Assembly: GCA_020630335.1 (NCBI GenBank)
Contig: JAHDBN010000001.1
Coordinates: forward strand, 124,001-188,000
Direction of reading: 5' to 3'
DNA from: Bacteriovoracaceae bacterium
GTDB lineage: Bacteria > Bdellovibrionota > Bacteriovoracia > Bacteriovoracales > Bacteriovoracaceae
DNA: 64,000 nucleotides
The translations under genes were made by a program, and so were the position numbers. This document shows, in pieces, positions 1 through 10,608 of the stretch. The notes under the pieces are model-generated. The model ran no database searches, was not told the DNA's origin, and saw only the letters and a list, made by a program, of their open reading frames with translations. Numbering within the stretch: position 1 is the first letter of the stretch; each line of letters opens with the position of its first letter.

Positions 1-942
<942 letters not shown>

Positions 943-3900
943 TTAAAGTATTGGTTCTGGTTTTGCTTCTTCTAACTTTACATCTAATGCTAATGCTTGA
1001 AGCTCTTTTACTAAAACGTTAAAAGATTCAGGAAGCCCTGGCTCTAAAATCTTTTCACCCTTAACAATAGACTCATACATTCTTGTTCTACCGATAACAT
1101 CATCAGATTTAACTGTTAAAAATTCTTGAAGAGTATAAGCTGCACCGTATGCTTCTAATGCCCAAACTTCCATCTCTCCTAATCTCTGACCACCAAATTG
1201 AGCTTTACCACCCAATGGCTGCTGAGTAACTAGAGAGTATGGACCAGTTGATCTTGCATGAATTTTTTCATCAACAAGGTGATGAAGTTTCAGCATATAC
1301 ATGATTCCAACTGTAACTTGCTCAGAGAAAGCTTCACCTGTAATTCCATTGAAGAGAGTCGTTTTACCACTCTTATCAAGGTCAGCAAGTTGAAGCATAT
1401 CTTCGATATCAATTTCTTTAGCACCATCAAAAACTGGAGTAGCAAATCTAACTCCGTTTTCTAGTTGCTTACCTACTCTTAATACTTCTTTATCACTAGC
1501 TTTCTTAAGCCATTTATCTACACCTTCTTCTTTGTAGATTTTAGAAATTAAATCTCTAAGTGAGTCTACTTCTTTTTTCGCACCCATCATTGACTTAATT
1601 TTTTCACCAAGACCTCTACCAGCCCAACCAAGGTGAAGCTCTAAGAGTTGTCCAATATTCATCCGCGATGGAACCCCTAGTGGATTTAAAACAATTTCAA
1701 CAGGATCTCCGTTTGCAAGATAAGGCATATCTTCTACTGGAAGAACTCTTGAGATAACACCTTTGTTACCGTGTCTTCCGGCCATCTTATCACCAGCTTG
1801 TAATTTTCTCTTAATCGCTACATAAACAACAATTTTCTTGATTACACCTGGAGGAAGAGTGTCTCCTTTGTGAAATTTTGCAATTTCATCATTAGACTTC
1901 GCTCTAACTTTTTGAATATCATTTCTAACATCTGCAAAATATTCAGTAAGTTTACCTTCTGATTCCGCACTAAGAGGTAAGAATCCTAAAAGATCAAAAG
2001 GTACATTTTTCAATGCATCTTCAGTAATCTCTGAACCTTTTGCAATTAACTCTTGAGATCCATCTTCTGAAACTAATGCATCAACAGTTTTTTCACCCTT
2101 AAGCATTTTTACAATTTTCTTAAGAGCAAAACTCTTAATTGCATTTATTTCAATTTTTTCATCTCTTCTTATTAATTTCGTTTCTTCTTCAATAATTTCT
2201 TTAGATCTAGAATCAAGCTCGACACCTTCTCTAGTGAAAACATTAACATCAATGACTGTTCCTCTAACTGAAGAAGGAACTCTCAAAGAAGAATCTTTAA
2301 CGTCTCCAGCTTTATCACCGAAAATTGCTTTTAATAATTTTTCTTCTGGAGAAAGTTGAGTTTCACCTTTTGGTGTAATCTTACCAACTAGAATATCTCC
2401 AGCTCGAATGATTGCTCCAACTCTAATTATACCAGCAGCATCAAGATCACTAAGAGCTTCATCACTGATGTTAGGAATGTCCCTCGTAATTTCTTCTTTA
2501 CCTAATTTCGTATCTCTTGCCTCTAATTCAAAGCTCTCAATATGAATTGAAGTAAAAACATCTCTTTTTAATAAATTTTCAGAAATTAGAATTGAATCCT
2601 CGTAGTTATAACCACCCCAAGGAGTAAATGCTACAAGTACGTTCTGTCCTAAAGCAATATCTCCTAAGTGTGTAGCTGGCCCATCTGCAATAACATCACC
2701 AGTTTTTACACTATCGCCTTCTTTAACAAGGGCTTTTTGGTTCATACAAGTGTTCTGATTAGATCTTTGATATTTTAAAAGTTTATAAATATCTACTCCA
2801 GACTCTCCAGACTTTGCATCATTTCTTTGAACAACAACTCTATTCGAATCAACAAAGACAACTTTCCCTGAATTTTTGGCAAAAAGAATTGCTCCTGAGT
2901 CTTTAGCAACTTTCGCTTCAACACCTGTACCTACGATAGGTGCATCAGTAACAAGAACAGGCACTGCCTGTCTCATCATGTTTGATCCCATTAATGCTCT
3001 GTTGGCATCATCATGCTCTAAGAACGGAATCAAGCTTGTTGCAATCGAAATCATCTGCGATGGAGCAACGTCCATCATATCAATATCTTCAGAACCAACT
3101 AGTGCTAATTCACCCTCTTTACGAGCAGGAATTAGATTTCCAGAAAACTGCTTAGTTTCTACAGTATCAGCACTTGCTTGTGCGATAATTTTTCCTTCTT
3201 CTTCAAAAGCAGAATAATATTCAATCTTATCTAAGATTTTTCCTTTCTCATCTACTTTTCTATATGGAGTCTCAATAAATCCATATTCTGAAACACTTGC
3301 ATAAGTAGCAAGAGAAGTAATTAGACCAATATTCGGCCCCTCTGGAGTTTCAACTGGACACATTCTTCCGTAGTGAGTTGCATGAACATCTCGAACTTCA
3401 AACCCAGCTCTTTCTCTTGTTAAACCACCTGGGCCAAGAGCTGAAAGTCTTCTTTTATGTGTAACTTCTGATAATGGATTTGTTTGATCCATGAATTGAG
3501 AAAGTTGAGAAGAACCAAAGAATTCTTTGATTGAAGCTGCAACTGGTTTCTGATTAATCAGGTCATGTGGCATCATTCCATCTAATTCTTGGATTGCCAT
3601 TCTTTCTCTAATTGATCTTTCCATTCTAACAAGACCAACTCTAAATTGATTTTCTAATAACTCACCAACAGCTCTAACTCTTCTGTTTCCAAGGTGATCG
3701 ATATCATCGACTTTACCTTTTCCATTATTAAGATCAACTAAGTATTGAGCTGTTCTAATAATATCATCTTTAGTTAAAACAGTTTTTGAAACAGGTATGT
3801 CCATTCCAAATTTATAATTGATTTTCATACGACCAACTTTAGAAAGATCGTATTTGGTTTCATCGAAAAACAAAGAATTGAAAAGCATCTCTGCAGCTTC

Positions 3901-5067
3901 AACTGTTGGAGGCTCTCCTGGTCTTAATCTCTCAAAGATCTTAATAAGTGCTTCCTCAGAAGACCCTGTTTTATCAAGAAGAATTGTGTTTCTTACCTGA
4001 TCACCAAAGTTAACATTATCTATATATAAAACTTCTATAGTTTTAACTTTTCTACCAAGAAGATCAAAAATAGCACTCTCTGATAAAGCTTCATTTGCAG
4101 CAACAAGAACTTCACCTGTCTCATCATCGTAAATATCTTTAGCTGAAACTTTTCCTACTAAATTTGTAACATCAATTGGTATTTTTTTAATTTTTGCATT
4201 TTCTAATTTTTTCAAAGTAAGTTTTGTAATCTTCTTACCTTTTAAAACTATCGGCTTTTTAGCTTTTGGATCAATGATATCTTCAATAGCTCTTGATCCT
4301 ACTAAAAGATTGAAATCTAATTCTCTTTTGAAATCATTGTCTTTCAAGTGAATAGTTTCAGTCTTGTAAAAGAAATTTAATATTTCTTCTGTTGAATAAC
4401 CCATTGCTTTAAAAATTACTGAAGCATGGATTTTTCTTTTTCTATCAATTCTAGCGAATAAAATATTTTTGTGATCAAATTCAAAATCTAACCAAGAACC
4501 TCTATGAGGAATAATTCTTGAAGAATAAAGAATTTTCCCACTTGAGTGTTTTTTCCCTCCATCATGTTCAAAAACAATCCCTGGAGATCTATGAAGCTGG
4601 GAAACAATTACTCTTTCAGTTCCATTATAAACAAATGAACCCGTCTCAGTCATAAGTGGAATATTTCCAAGATAAATTTCTTGCTCTTTGATTGAAGAGA
4701 TTTTCTTCTCTGCATCTTCATCATCATCTTCGTTTTGCTCGAAAAATAATAATCTTACTGTAACTTTAAGTGGAGATTCATAAGACATACCTCGTGCTCT
4801 ACACTCCTTAACAGAATATTTACTGTCTTCAAGAGAATATGAAACAAACTCAAGGCAAATTGAATTATTAAAATCATAAACTGGGAAAACAGATTTAAAA
4901 ACTGCTTGTAACCCTTTATCTTCTCTATCTTCAGCTGAAATATCTTTCTGAAGAAAAGATTCATAAGAATTAACTTGAAGCTTCATTAATCCTGGAGTTT
5001 CTAAAGCATAACCACATCTTTTGAAATTTTTTCTATGCCATTGATTTTGTCCGAATACGTTGGCCAT
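943..5067 (-). CDS. rpoB: RNA polymerase beta subunit
   Basis: This 1,374-residue protein is full length for the family (E. coli beta is 1,342). The segment [18 protein letters not shown], then [13 protein letters not shown], is the rifampicin-binding region; the Asp, His, Arg and Ser positions most often mutated in resistant strains have sensitive-type residues. Further beta signatures are [34 protein letters not shown] and the C-terminal [20 protein letters not shown]. Beta forms the pincer and part of the active site and pairs with beta'. The gene lies 95 bases downstream of rplL, with a strong hairpin in the gap that may attenuate transcription into rpoBC. Start ATG at 5067; the product begins [10 protein letters not shown]. 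Confidence 0.98.
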   Translation of the reverse strand: MANVFGQNQWHRKNFKRCGYALETPGLMKLQVNSYESFLQKDISAEDREDKGLQAVFKSVFPVYDFNNSICLEFVSYSLEDSKYSVKECRARGMSYESPLKVTVRLLFFEQNEDDDEDAEKKISSIKEQEIYLGNIPLMTETGSFVYNGTERVIVSQLHRSPGIVFEHDGGKKHSSGKILYSSRIIPHRGSWLDFEFDHKNILFARIDRKRKIHASVIFKAMGYSTEEILNFFYKTETIHLKDNDFKRELDFNLLVGSRAIEDIIDPKAKKPIVLKGKKITKLTLKKLENAKIKKIPIDVTNLVGKVSAKDIYDDETGEVLVAANEALSESAIFDLLGRKVKTIEVLYIDNVNFGDQVRNTILLDKTGSSEEALIKIFERLRPGEPPTVEAAEMLFNSLFFDETKYDLSKVGRMKINYKFGMDIPVSKTVLTKDDIIRTAQYLVDLNNGKGKVDDIDHLGNRRVRAVGELLENQFRVGLVRMERSIRERMAIQELDGMMPHDLINQKPVAASIKEFFGSSQLSQFMDQTNPLSEVTHKRRLSALGPGGLTRERAGFEVRDVHATHYGRMCPVETPEGPNIGLITSLATYASVSEYGFIETPYRKVDEKGKILDKIEYYSAFEEEGKIIAQASADTVETKQFSGNLIPARKEGELALVGSEDIDMMDVAPSQMISIATSLIPFLEHDDANRALMGSNMMRQAVPVLVTDAPIVGTGVEAKVAKDSGAILFAKNSGKVVFVDSNRVVVQRNDAKSGESGVDIYKLLKYQRSNQNTCMNQKALVKEGDSVKTGDVIADGPATHLGDIALGQNVLVAFTPWGGYNYEDSILISENLLKRDVFTSIHIESFELEARDTKLGKEEITRDIPNISDEALSDLDAAGIIRVGAIIRAGDILVGKITPKGETQLSPEEKLLKAIFGDKAGDVKDSSLRVPSSVRGTVIDVNVFTREGVELDSRSKEIIEEETKLIRRDEKIEINAIKSFALKKIVKMLKGEKTVDALVSEDGSQELIAKGSEITEDALKNVPFDLLGFLPLSAESEGKLTEYFADVRNDIQKVRAKSNDEIAKFHKGDTLPPGVIKKIVVYVAIKRKLQAGDKMAGRHGNKGVISRVLPVEDMPYLANGDPVEIVLNPLGVPSRMNIGQLLELHLGWAGRGLGEKIKSMMGAKKEVDSLRDLISKIYKEEGVDKWLKKASDKEVLRVGKQLENGVRFATPVFDGAKEIDIEDMLQLADLDKSGKTTLFNGITGEAFSEQVTVGIMYMLKLHHLVDEKIHARSTGPYSLVTQQPLGGKAQFGGQRLGEMEVWALEAYGAAYTLQEFLTVKSDDVIGRTRMYESIVKGEKILEPGLPESFNVLVKELQALALDVKLEEAKPEPIL

Positions 5068-5100
5068 ATTGATGACTCCTAATATTTAAAATTCTTAAAA

Positions 5101-5143
5101 TTACAAAATAAAAACAGGATGAAGAGTATTCTTCATCCTGTTT
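5101..5143 (-). terminator. rplL-rpoB intergenic hairpin with U-rich tail (probable attenuator)
   Basis: A perfect 13-bp inverted repeat (5112-5124 and 5131-5143, 6-base loop) is followed on the minus strand by TTATTTTGTAA. It looks like an intrinsic terminator placed between the ribosomal protein genes and rpoBC, where E. coli has a well known partial terminator. Because rpoB lacks an obvious strong promoter in the short gap, partial read-through is the likely outcome. Confidence 0.75.
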
Positions 5144-5162
5144 AGTCTAAATAATCAGTAAA

Positions 5163-5531
5163 TTACTTAAGTTCTGCTTTTGCACCAGCAGCTTCAAGCT
5201 TTTTCTTCATTTCTTCAGCTTCTTCTTTTGAAACTGCTTCTTTTAAAGTTTTAGGAGCTCCTTCTACCATTTCTTTCGCTTCTTTAAGACCAAGTCCTGT
5301 GATTGCTCTAACTTCTTTAATTACATTGATTTTCTTCGCTCCAGCTTCAACTAAAACTACATCAAATTCAGTTTTTGCTTCAGCAGCAGCGCCACCAGCA
5401 GCGCCACCAGCAACCGCAACAGGTGCAGCAGATACTCCAAATTTGTCTTCTAATTCTTTTACAAGATTTGCCAAGTCCATAACTGACATTCCTGAAATGT
5501 GATCCATTAATTGTTCATTTGTTAAACTCAT
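5163..5531 (-). CDS. rplL: 50S ribosomal protein L7/L12
   Basis: This 122-residue protein has the standard three parts: an N-terminal dimerisation helix ([20 protein letters not shown]), an Ala/Gly-rich flexible hinge at about 40-52, and the factor-binding C-terminal domain ([20 protein letters not shown] through [10 protein letters not shown]). It forms the multicopy stalk bound to L10 and recruits the GTPase translation factors. The length is normal. It lies 27 bases after rplJ, and the two are almost certainly co-translated under L10 control. Downstream is the hairpin before rpoB. Confidence 0.98.
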   Translation of the reverse strand: MSLTNEQLMDHISGMSVMDLANLVKELEDKFGVSAAPVAVAGGAAGGAAAEAKTEFDVVLVEAGAKKINVIKEVRAITGLGLKEAKEMVEGAPKTLKEAVSKEEAEEMKKKLEAAGAKAELK

Positions 5532-5558
5532 AAATATTCTCCTAAATTATTTAATTTT

Positions 5559-6143
5559 TTATTCTTTGTTTTCTTCAGTTCCAGCATCTTCAGTTTTTGT
5601 TTCTTCTGCCGGAGCTTCTTCCGCTGCTGCTTCAACAGCAACTTCTGCTTCTCCACCTTCTTTCTTCTTTTCATTAACCGCATGAAGCACTCTTGCGAAC
5701 GCTGAAATTGGTGCCATGAAAGTAGCAAGTAAAGTTCCAAGCATCTCGTCTCGAGATGGAAGTTTTGCAAGTTGCTCAACCTCAGCTGGAGTTAATGGTT
5801 TATCCATTAAAAATCCACCCTTAAAGTCAATTAACTCATTTTCTTTTCCTGCTTCGTAGATAACCTTAGCAACGCCAGGTGCATCTTCGAAAGCAAAAGC
5901 AATAGCATGTGGACCTTTTACATCTTTAAATAGGTCCTCAAGATGAGTTCCCGCTGCAGCTCTTTTAAACAAAGTATTTCTTGTTACTACAATTGATCCA
6001 TTTGCATCTCGAACTTTCTTTCGAATAGCTACTGAATCATTTGCACCAACTCCAATCATGTTTGTTAAAAACACAGCTTTGGATTTTTCGATACTTGTCT
6101 TTAGGCCTGCAACAATCTCTTCTTTTTTCGCTCTAGTAAGCAT
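5559..6143 (-). CDS. rplJ: 50S ribosomal protein L10 with acidic C-terminal tail
   Basis: L10 anchors L7/L12 dimers to the ribosome. The N-terminal domain (MLTRAKKEEIVAGLKTSIEK, VVTRNTLFKRA) and the L12-binding helix region (LPSRDEMLGTLLATFMAPIS) are standard. The protein is 194 residues, about 30 longer than the usual 165, because of an Ala/Glu-rich tail after about residue 160 (EAAAEEAPAEETKTEDAGTE). The tail has no obvious fold and resembles acidic stalk extensions of other lineages. An L10-leader-like structure lies directly upstream, so autogenous control is likely. Good ribosome-binding site (AAAGGAGG) before the ATG at 6143. Confidence 0.97.
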   Translation of the reverse strand: MLTRAKKEEIVAGLKTSIEKSKAVFLTNMIGVGANDSVAIRKKVRDANGSIVVTRNTLFKRAAAGTHLEDLFKDVKGPHAIAFAFEDAPGVAKVIYEAGKENELIDFKGGFLMDKPLTPAEVEQLAKLPSRDEMLGTLLATFMAPISAFARVLHAVNEKKKEGGEAEVAVEAAAEEAPAEETKTEDAGTEENKE

Positions 6144-6235
6144 TGTTACCTCCTTTGGTGTTATGGAGGGGAGCTTCGGCAGGACTTAAAAAATCTATTA
6201 GATTTAAGCCGGCTTTCTTCAACCCCAAATTATTA
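6144..6235 (-). promoter_or_regulatory. L10 leader-like mRNA structure upstream of rplJ
   Basis: In the 92-base rplA-rplJ gap the minus strand can fold into a long stem. GGGG (6226-6223) pairs with CCCC (6171-6168); inside, CGGC pairs with GCCG and a roughly 10-bp arm (CTTAAATCTA with TAGATTTTTTAAG) closes a short loop. The Shine-Dalgarno of rplJ follows immediately. This layout matches the autoregulatory L10 leader, in which L10(L12)4 binds and represses rplJL translation. Assignment is by position and hand folding, not by a covariance model. Confidence 0.6.
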
Positions 6236-6934
6236 TTAAATATTTAAAGCTTCAAATGTATCTAGCTTTACTCCTGGTCCCATAGTTGTACTCATTATTA
6301 AAGATTTAAGAAATACACCTTTAGAACTTGCTGGCTTAGCTTTTATGATAGCTGAAGTAATCGCGTGAAAATTTTCATAAATTTTCTCATCATCAAATGA
6401 TTTTTTACCGATAGGTACATGGATGATTCCAGTCTTATCAGTACGATATTCAACCTTCCCTGATTTTTGCTCTTTAACTGCTTTTTCAACATCTGTTGTA
6501 ACTGTTCCAAGTTTTGGGTTAGGCATTAAACCTCTTGGTCCTAAGATTCTTGCTACTCTACCAACTTTTCCCATCATATCTGGAGTTGCAATTACTCTAT
6601 CAAAGTCTAACCAACCACCTTGAATTTTCGTGATAACATCATCACTTCCAACAAGATCTGCTCCTGCAGCTTCTGCTTTATTGATATTCTCTCCAGAAGT
6701 TATCACTACAACTCTAACGTTTTTCCCTGTTCCACCAGGCATTACAATTGCACCTCTAATCATCTGATCAGCATGTCTTGGATCAACTCCAAGTCTAAAT
6801 GCTAAATCAATTGATTCATCAAACTTTGCAAAGCTTGCACTTTTACAAAGAGAGATTGCTTCTTTTGCTGAATAAGTTTTGTTCGAGTCTATCTTAGACA
6901 TCGCTTCTGTGAATTTTTTTGATCTTTTACTCAT
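6236..6934 (-). CDS. rplA: 50S ribosomal protein L1
   Basis: This 232-residue protein matches L1 in length (E. coli 234) and sequence: [16 protein letters not shown] at the start, the two-domain core with [27 protein letters not shown] (the classic L1 signature) and [21 protein letters not shown]1 binds the mobile L1 stalk of 23S rRNA and, in many bacteria, its own mRNA. It follows rplK by 57 bases; that gap contains a stem-loop with an asymmetric internal loop that could be the L1 mRNA target. ATG start at 6934. Confidence 0.98.
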   Translation of the reverse strand: MSKRSKKFTEAMSKIDSNKTYSAKEAISLCKSASFAKFDESIDLAFRLGVDPRHADQMIRGAIVMPGGTGKNVRVVVITSGENINKAEAAGADLVGSDDVITKIQGGWLDFDRVIATPDMMGKVGRVARILGPRGLMPNPKLGTVTTDVEKAVKEQKSGKVEYRTDKTGIIHVPIGKKSFDDEKIYENFHAITSAIIKAKPASSKGVFLKSLIMSTTMGPGVKLDTFEALNI

Positions 6935-6949
6935 TACTTTCCCCTCGGT

Positions 6950-6987
6950 ACAAACGGTAGTTTAAACACCTACCTCCCGTTGTTTGT
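6950..6987 (-). promoter_or_regulatory. Candidate L1 translational operator between rplK and rplA
   Basis: On the minus strand ACAAAC (6987-6982) pairs with GTTTGT (6955-6950) and GGTAG (6974-6970) pairs with CTACC (6960-6956). Seven unpaired bases (AACGGGA) sit on the 5' side only, giving two helices joined by an asymmetric purine-rich internal loop, with a 9-base apical loop. L1 recognises this general shape in rRNA and in its mRNA. The rplA start codon is 16 bases downstream. Structure seen by eye; function inferred. Confidence 0.45.
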
Positions 6988-6991
6988 TTTC

Positions 6992-7432
6992 TTATGCTTC
7001 GTATTCTTTATAATCTAATTTTAATCCCATTGATCTACATGAACCTTCAACTGTTCTTTTTGCAGCTTCTATATCAGCAGCCGATAAATCTGGCATTTTT
7101 ACTTCAGCAACTTTTGTTACTTGCTCTTCATTTATTGTTGCTTTTACTTCATGTCCTGGCTTGTTTGCTCCAGACTTAAGGTTTAAATCTTTCTTTACAA
7201 GATAAGAAGCTGGAGGTGTTTTAGTGATGAACGTAAACGATCTATCAGAATAAACTGTAATAATCGTTGGAAGAACTGTTCCAGCATCTTTTTGAGTTTT
7301 TGCATTAAAAGCTTTGCAAAAATCCATAATATTTACACCTTTCTGACCTAATGCTGGTCCAATTGGTGGAGATGGGTTCGCTTTCCCACCTGCTATTTGT
7401 AATTTAATAAATCCAACTACTTTCTTTGCCAT
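6992..7432 (-). CDS. rplK: 50S ribosomal protein L11
   Basis: This 146-residue protein is slightly longer than E. coli L11 (142). N-terminal domain [20 protein letters not shown], then [20 protein letters not shown] (the conserved Pro-rich thiostrepton-site segment), then the rRNA-binding C-terminal domain ending in the [12 protein letters not shown] stretch. L11 with 23S rRNA forms the GTPase-associated centre and is needed for RelA activation by uncharged tRNA. It lies 19 bases after nusG and precedes rplA in the standard order. Confidence 0.98.
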   Translation of the reverse strand: MAKKVVGFIKLQIAGGKANPSPPIGPALGQKGVNIMDFCKAFNAKTQKDAGTVLPTIITVYSDRSFTFITKTPPASYLVKKDLNLKSGANKPGHEVKATINEEQVTKVAEVKMPDLSAADIEAAKRTVEGSCRSMGLKLDYKEYEA

Positions 7433-7451
7433 TTTTTACTCCAAAAAACTA

Positions 7452-8087
7452 TTAAGCCTTCTCTACCTGTGAAACATCTAACTCTACAGGTGTAGGCCTA
7501 CCAAATATTGATACATTAACTTTTAATTTACCTTTTTCATTTATATTCTCTACCGTTCCAACGAAAGAAGAGAATGGTCCTTCTATAACTTTAACAGAGT
7601 CACCTTCGTTAAAATTAGAAACAGACTTTTGAACTTTGAATCCATCTTTTGCCTGGCCTAGTAAAAACGCAACCTCATCATCTTTTATTGGTGAAGGTTT
7701 CGACTTATCACCACTAACAAAGCCAGTGATTTTATCAGTGTTCTTAACTAAGTGCCATGTCTTATCATTCATGATCATTTTAACAAGAAGATATCCTGGG
7801 AAGAATTTCTTCTTCATATTTCTTTTCTTACCCTTAACACTTATCGTAACGTCTTCTTCAGGAAGAAAAACTTCTGAAAAATATTCAGTCATCTTATGAT
7901 TTACAATTCTATCTACTAAAGTCTTCTTAACTCTAGCTTCGAATCCACTAAACACATGAACTACATACCACTTAAATTCAGGAGTCTCACCTTTTGAAAG
8001 AAAACTAAACTCTTGAGTTTCTTCATTCTCTTCTTGAGTTTCAACTTCTTCTTTTTCAATATCTTCTGATTTATTTTCTTCAGTCAT
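7452..8087 (-). CDS. nusG: Transcription elongation/antitermination factor NusG
   Basis: This 211-residue NusG starts with a Glu-rich extension of about 37 residues (EENKSEDIEKEEVETQEENE) not found in the E. coli protein. The NGN domain follows (KWYVVHVFSGFEARVKKTL, FFPGYLLVKMIMND), then the C-terminal KOW domain (FNEGDSVKVIEGPFSSFVG, VSIFGRPTPVELD). NusG binds the beta' clamp helices and couples polymerase to Rho or to ribosomal S10. It lies 12 bases after secE on the same strand. The acidic leader is the only oddity; it is in frame and contains no internal ATG that would start closer to the NGN domain. Confidence 0.97.
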   Translation of the reverse strand: MTEENKSEDIEKEEVETQEENEETQEFSFLSKGETPEFKWYVVHVFSGFEARVKKTLVDRIVNHKMTEYFSEVFLPEEDVTISVKGKKRNMKKKFFPGYLLVKMIMNDKTWHLVKNTDKITGFVSGDKSKPSPIKDDEVAFLLGQAKDGFKVQKSVSNFNEGDSVKVIEGPFSSFVGTVENINEKGKLKVNVSIFGRPTPVELDVSQVEKA

Positions 8088-8099
8088 ATAAACTAATTC

Positions 8100-8495
8100 C
8101 TAAACCCAACCAGGTAATAAACTTAAGCCCCAAGTAGCAAAGTAATCAAACAATCCAAGAATAAAACCGCAAATTGTTACTAGTATCATTACTTTCCAAG
8201 TCATAGATAAAGTTTCATTTCTATCTGGAAAAATTACTTTTACGATCTCTGAAAATGATTCTTTTAAAAAAGATGATGTCTTTTCATTTTTTAAAATATA
8301 AACAAATGAACCAATTGATAAAATAACAGCAACAGCTTGAGTAATTAAACCATAAGATCCTAGTTTTGATTCCAGCTCAAACCATTCTCCGATTTGTTTA
8401 AAAAATCTGATAAGAATGAAGCACAACATAATGCAAGTTATTGCGACACTTGCATTTAACCATTTCGAATTATCTTTACTTAGTTTTGTTGCCAA
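8100..8495 (-). CDS. secE: Preprotein translocase subunit SecE
   Basis: SecE clamps SecY in the inner-membrane translocon. The protein has three hydrophobic segments (about 11-30, 47-65 and 100-121 from the chosen start), as in gamma-proteobacterial three-helix SecE, with the conserved amphipathic stretch SFSEIVKVIFPDRNETLSMTWKV before the last helix. Start choice: the open frame extends to a TTG at 8507, but GGAGG at 8505-8501 overlaps that codon and sits five bases before a second in-frame TTG at 8495, which fits much better (product MATKLSKDNSKW, 131 residues). nusG follows by 12 bases. No tRNA-Trp precedes it directly; that tRNA lies about 2 kb away. Confidence 0.93.
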   Translation of the reverse strand: MATKLSKDNSKWLNASVAITCIMLCFILIRFFKQIGEWFELESKLGSYGLITQAVAVILSIGSFVYILKNEKTSSFLKESFSEIVKVIFPDRNETLSMTWKVMILVTICGFILGLFDYFATWGLSLLPGWV

Positions 8496-8579
8496 AAGTT
8501 CCTCCAAAAAGACATTAAACCTATCTTAAACATAGATATATCTGCCTTTAAAAATGCTTTTCTAAATATAGAAACTAAA

Positions 8580-8585
8580 ATTATA
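8580..8585 (-). promoter_or_regulatory. Candidate -10 element for the secE-nusG-ribosomal operon
   Basis: A perfect TATAAT on the minus strand, preceded by ACTGTA, lies about 85 bases before the secE start in the divergent gap with xth. The -35 region is poor (GTCTTT at 17 bases), so this is only a likely promoter. Confidence 0.4.
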
Positions 8586-8672
8586 TACAGTTTTAAATGC
8601 GAAAAGACGAATGTTATTTACGGTGCGGTGCATTTATTCAACATGAGTATCTGAGCATATCATCAATATTAT

Positions 8673-9452
8673 ATGGAAAAAATTAATATAATTAGCTGGA
8701 ATGTAAATGGAATCAGAGCCGTGTGCAGAAAAGGATTTCTTGGTTGGGCGAGCAGAGTAAAGGCCAATACTATCTGTTTGCAAGAGGTTAAGGCACATTT
8801 AGAAGATATTCCACTAGAGATAAAAGAAAATAAAAAATTTAGTTTCGCATCGCACGAAGCTCAGAAAAAAGGGTATTCGGGTGTTTTAAGCATGAGCAAG
8901 AATGCCCCTATAGAGACTGAGATTGGAATTAAAAAAAAGAAATTTAAATCTGAAGGAAGAACCTTAATTCACTTTTATGATAAATTTATATTGTTTAACT
9001 GTTATTTTCCTAACGGTCGCCGTGATCATTCTAGGGTGGATTACAAGCTCGAGTATTCTGAAGAAATTAGAAAGTATGCAAAAAAATTAGAAAAAAAACA
9101 CAATAAACCAATAATTGTATGTGGAGATTTTAATACTGCTCACAAGGAAATTGATTTAAAAAATCCAAAAACAAATAAAAATACAACTGGGTTTCTCCCA
9201 AGAGAGCGAGAATGGATTGATAAATTTATTAAAAGTGGGTTCAGAGATTGCTTTCGTGAATTACATCCTGAAAAAAAAGATGTTTATAGTTGGTGGAGCT
9301 ACAGAGGAGATTGTAGGAAAAAAAATGTAGGATGGAGAATCGATTATTTTTTTGTTTCAGAATCTCTTATGCCTCATGTGAAAAAATGTGAATACTTACC
9401 CAAAGTAGAAGGATCAGATCATTGCCCAATCAGAATAACTTTAGAAATTTAA
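8673..9452 (+). CDS. xth: Exodeoxyribonuclease III
   Basis: This 259-residue EEP-superfamily nuclease has the exonuclease III/AP-endonuclease motifs in order: ISWNVNGIRA (7-16), LQEVKA with metal-binding Glu38, the CGDFNTAHKEIDL motif, an MGXR-like WWSYRGDCRKKNVGWRIDYF region and the terminal GSDHCPI with the catalytic Asp249-His250 pair. It cleaves at abasic sites and trims 3' ends in base excision repair. The length is typical (about 255-270). It is transcribed away from secE and overlaps the next gene by 31 bases. xth is not usually found next to secE, so this looks like an insertion on the opposite strand within the tuf-tRNA-secE neighbourhood. Confidence 0.93.
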   Translation: MEKINIISWNVNGIRAVCRKGFLGWASRVKANTICLQEVKAHLEDIPLEIKENKKFSFASHEAQKKGYSGVLSMSKNAPIETEIGIKKKKFKSEGRTLIHFYDKFILFNCYFPNGRRDHSRVDYKLEYSEEIRKYAKKLEKKHNKPIIVCGDFNTAHKEIDLKNPKTNKNTTGFLPREREWIDKFIKSGFRDCFRELHPEKKDVYSWWSYRGDCRKKNVGWRIDYFFVSESLMPHVKKCEYLPKVEGSDHCPIRITLEI

Positions 9453-10507
9453 AAAATTTATTAACCAAACATTGGGAAGTGTTTTTTTTCTTAGCTGGTT
9501 TTGTATTTGATATTTTCACACTTGGTGAAATCGATGAGACATGGAACATTACCTCGCAATCACTTTATCTTTTTCTTGCCAGCGTCCTTCTTTATTTTGA
9601 ATTCAAAACAATTAATCCTGAAAAAATTAGAAATTCAAAAGTCTGGAGTTTCTTTATTAAATACTATGACGGGATTTTTCATTTTCTGATAGGAAGTTTA
9701 ATTAGTGTCTTTACTCTTTTTTATTTTAAAAGTACTTCATTTGTAACCTCTTTTATTTTTATTGCATTTATTCTTTTTATTATGATTGCAAATGAATTAC
9801 CTATATTTGTAAGACTAGGTCGAATCTTTAAATCATTTTTACTAGGCTTATGTACCTGTTCATTTTTTACCTATATAGTCCCTCTTTTAATGAAAGAAAT
9901 TGGAAGAACTCCTTTCTTTATAGGGATTGTAACTTCTTTAACGTTGTTATTTTTTGTGTATTTGATTTATTCTAAATTTTCAGAAGACAAAGTTTTTAAT
10001 CATTTTCTCCTACCTTCATTCGGAGCATGTTTTTTATTTCTTTCTCTTTATATCTTTAAAATTCTTCCCCCTGTACCTTTAGCCATTAAAGATATTGGAG
10101 TTTATCAAAAAATAGAAAAAATTGATGGGCAGTACAATTGCTATCATCAAAGGATTTGGTGGCAGTTTTGGAAAAAAGGTGATCAGGATTTTTATCTGAA
10201 TAAAAAATCTCGGGTTCATGTTTTCTTTACTCTTTACTCTCCTTCTAATTTTTCTGACTCAGTAATTGTTCGCTGGAGCAAGAGATCGAAAAAAGGATGG
10301 ATTAAGTATGACGATATCCCTATTAAAATAACTGGTGGTCGAAAAAAAGGTTTTAGAGGTATTGCTTATAAAGAGAAAATTGTTTCGGGGGAATGGAAGG
10401 TTAGTGTTAGAAGTAAAGATCTGCGAGAAATTGGAAGAATAAAAATTAATGTTTATCCTGAGGAATTTAGGGATCCGCTGGTTGTTTTGTCTAAGGATGT
10501 TTTTTGA
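9422..10507 (+). CDS. Multi-pass membrane protein with C-terminal DUF2914-like domain
   Basis: A 361-residue protein. After a short polar N-terminus come about seven hydrophobic segments (residues about 18-225, e.g. WEVFFFLAGFVFDIFTLG, TSFIFIAFILFIMIANELPIF). The last ~130 residues are a soluble beta-rich domain with GWIKYDDIPIKITGGRKKGFRG and GEWKVSVRSKDLREIGRIK, the pattern of DUF2914. DUF2914 has no established function; fusion to a membrane region is common in Proteobacteria. The frame opens at TTG 9422, inside xth, with AAGGA about 11 bases upstream; the KHWEVFFFLAGF segment lies about 15 residues in, so no later start is credible except GTG at 9479. The stop lies just before the tRNA-Trp gene, which is read in the opposite direction. 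Confidence 0.75.
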   Translation: MPNQNNFRNLKNLLTKHWEVFFFLAGFVFDIFTLGEIDETWNITSQSLYLFLASVLLYFEFKTINPEKIRNSKVWSFFIKYYDGIFHFLIGSLISVFTLFYFKSTSFVTSFIFIAFILFIMIANELPIFVRLGRIFKSFLLGLCTCSFFTYIVPLLMKEIGRTPFFIGIVTSLTLLFFVYLIYSKFSEDKVFNHFLLPSFGACFLFLSLYIFKILPPVPLAIKDIGVYQKIEKIDGQYNCYHQRIWWQFWKKGDQDFYLNKKSRVHVFFTLYSPSNFSDSVIVRWSKRSKKGWIKYDDIPIKITGGRKKGFRGIAYKEKIVSGEWKVSVRSKDLREIGRIKINVYPEEFRDPLVVLSKDVF

Positions 10508-10511
10508 AAAA

Positions 10512-10588
10512 TGGCGGGTGCAGAGGGATTCGAACCCCCAACCTACTGATTTGGAATCAGCCGCTCTACCAATTGGAGCTATACACCC
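10512..10588 (-). tRNA. trnW: tRNA-Trp (anticodon CCA)
   Basis: On the minus strand the acceptor GGGTGTA pairs with TGCACCC, followed by discriminator G and an encoded CCA (10514-10512). The anticodon arm GCTGA-TTCCAAA-TCAGT gives anticodon CCA, and the T arm contains GGTTCGAATCC. The 77-base gene includes CCA. In many bacteria tRNA-Trp lies between tuf and secE on the same strand. Here both flanks keep that strand and order (tuf at 14.5-15.7 kb, secE at 8.1-8.5 kb), but protein genes on both sides separate them. Confidence 0.97.
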
Positions 10589-10608
10589 TATAATTAGATT
10601 GTCTTAAT

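Noticed and set aside
5528-5779. 83-residue Lys-rich protein antiparallel or shifted within rplJ
   Set aside because: It is an out-of-frame reading of the L10 acidic tail with no ribosome-binding site.
8100-8507. SecE start at TTG 8507
   Set aside because: The GGAGG ribosome-binding site overlaps that codon; TTG 8495 is spaced correctly.
9422-10507. DUF2914 membrane protein as a frameshifted extension of exonuclease III
   Set aside because: Exonuclease III ends with its complete SDHCPI motif and stop; the overlapping frame has its own start region and membrane domain.
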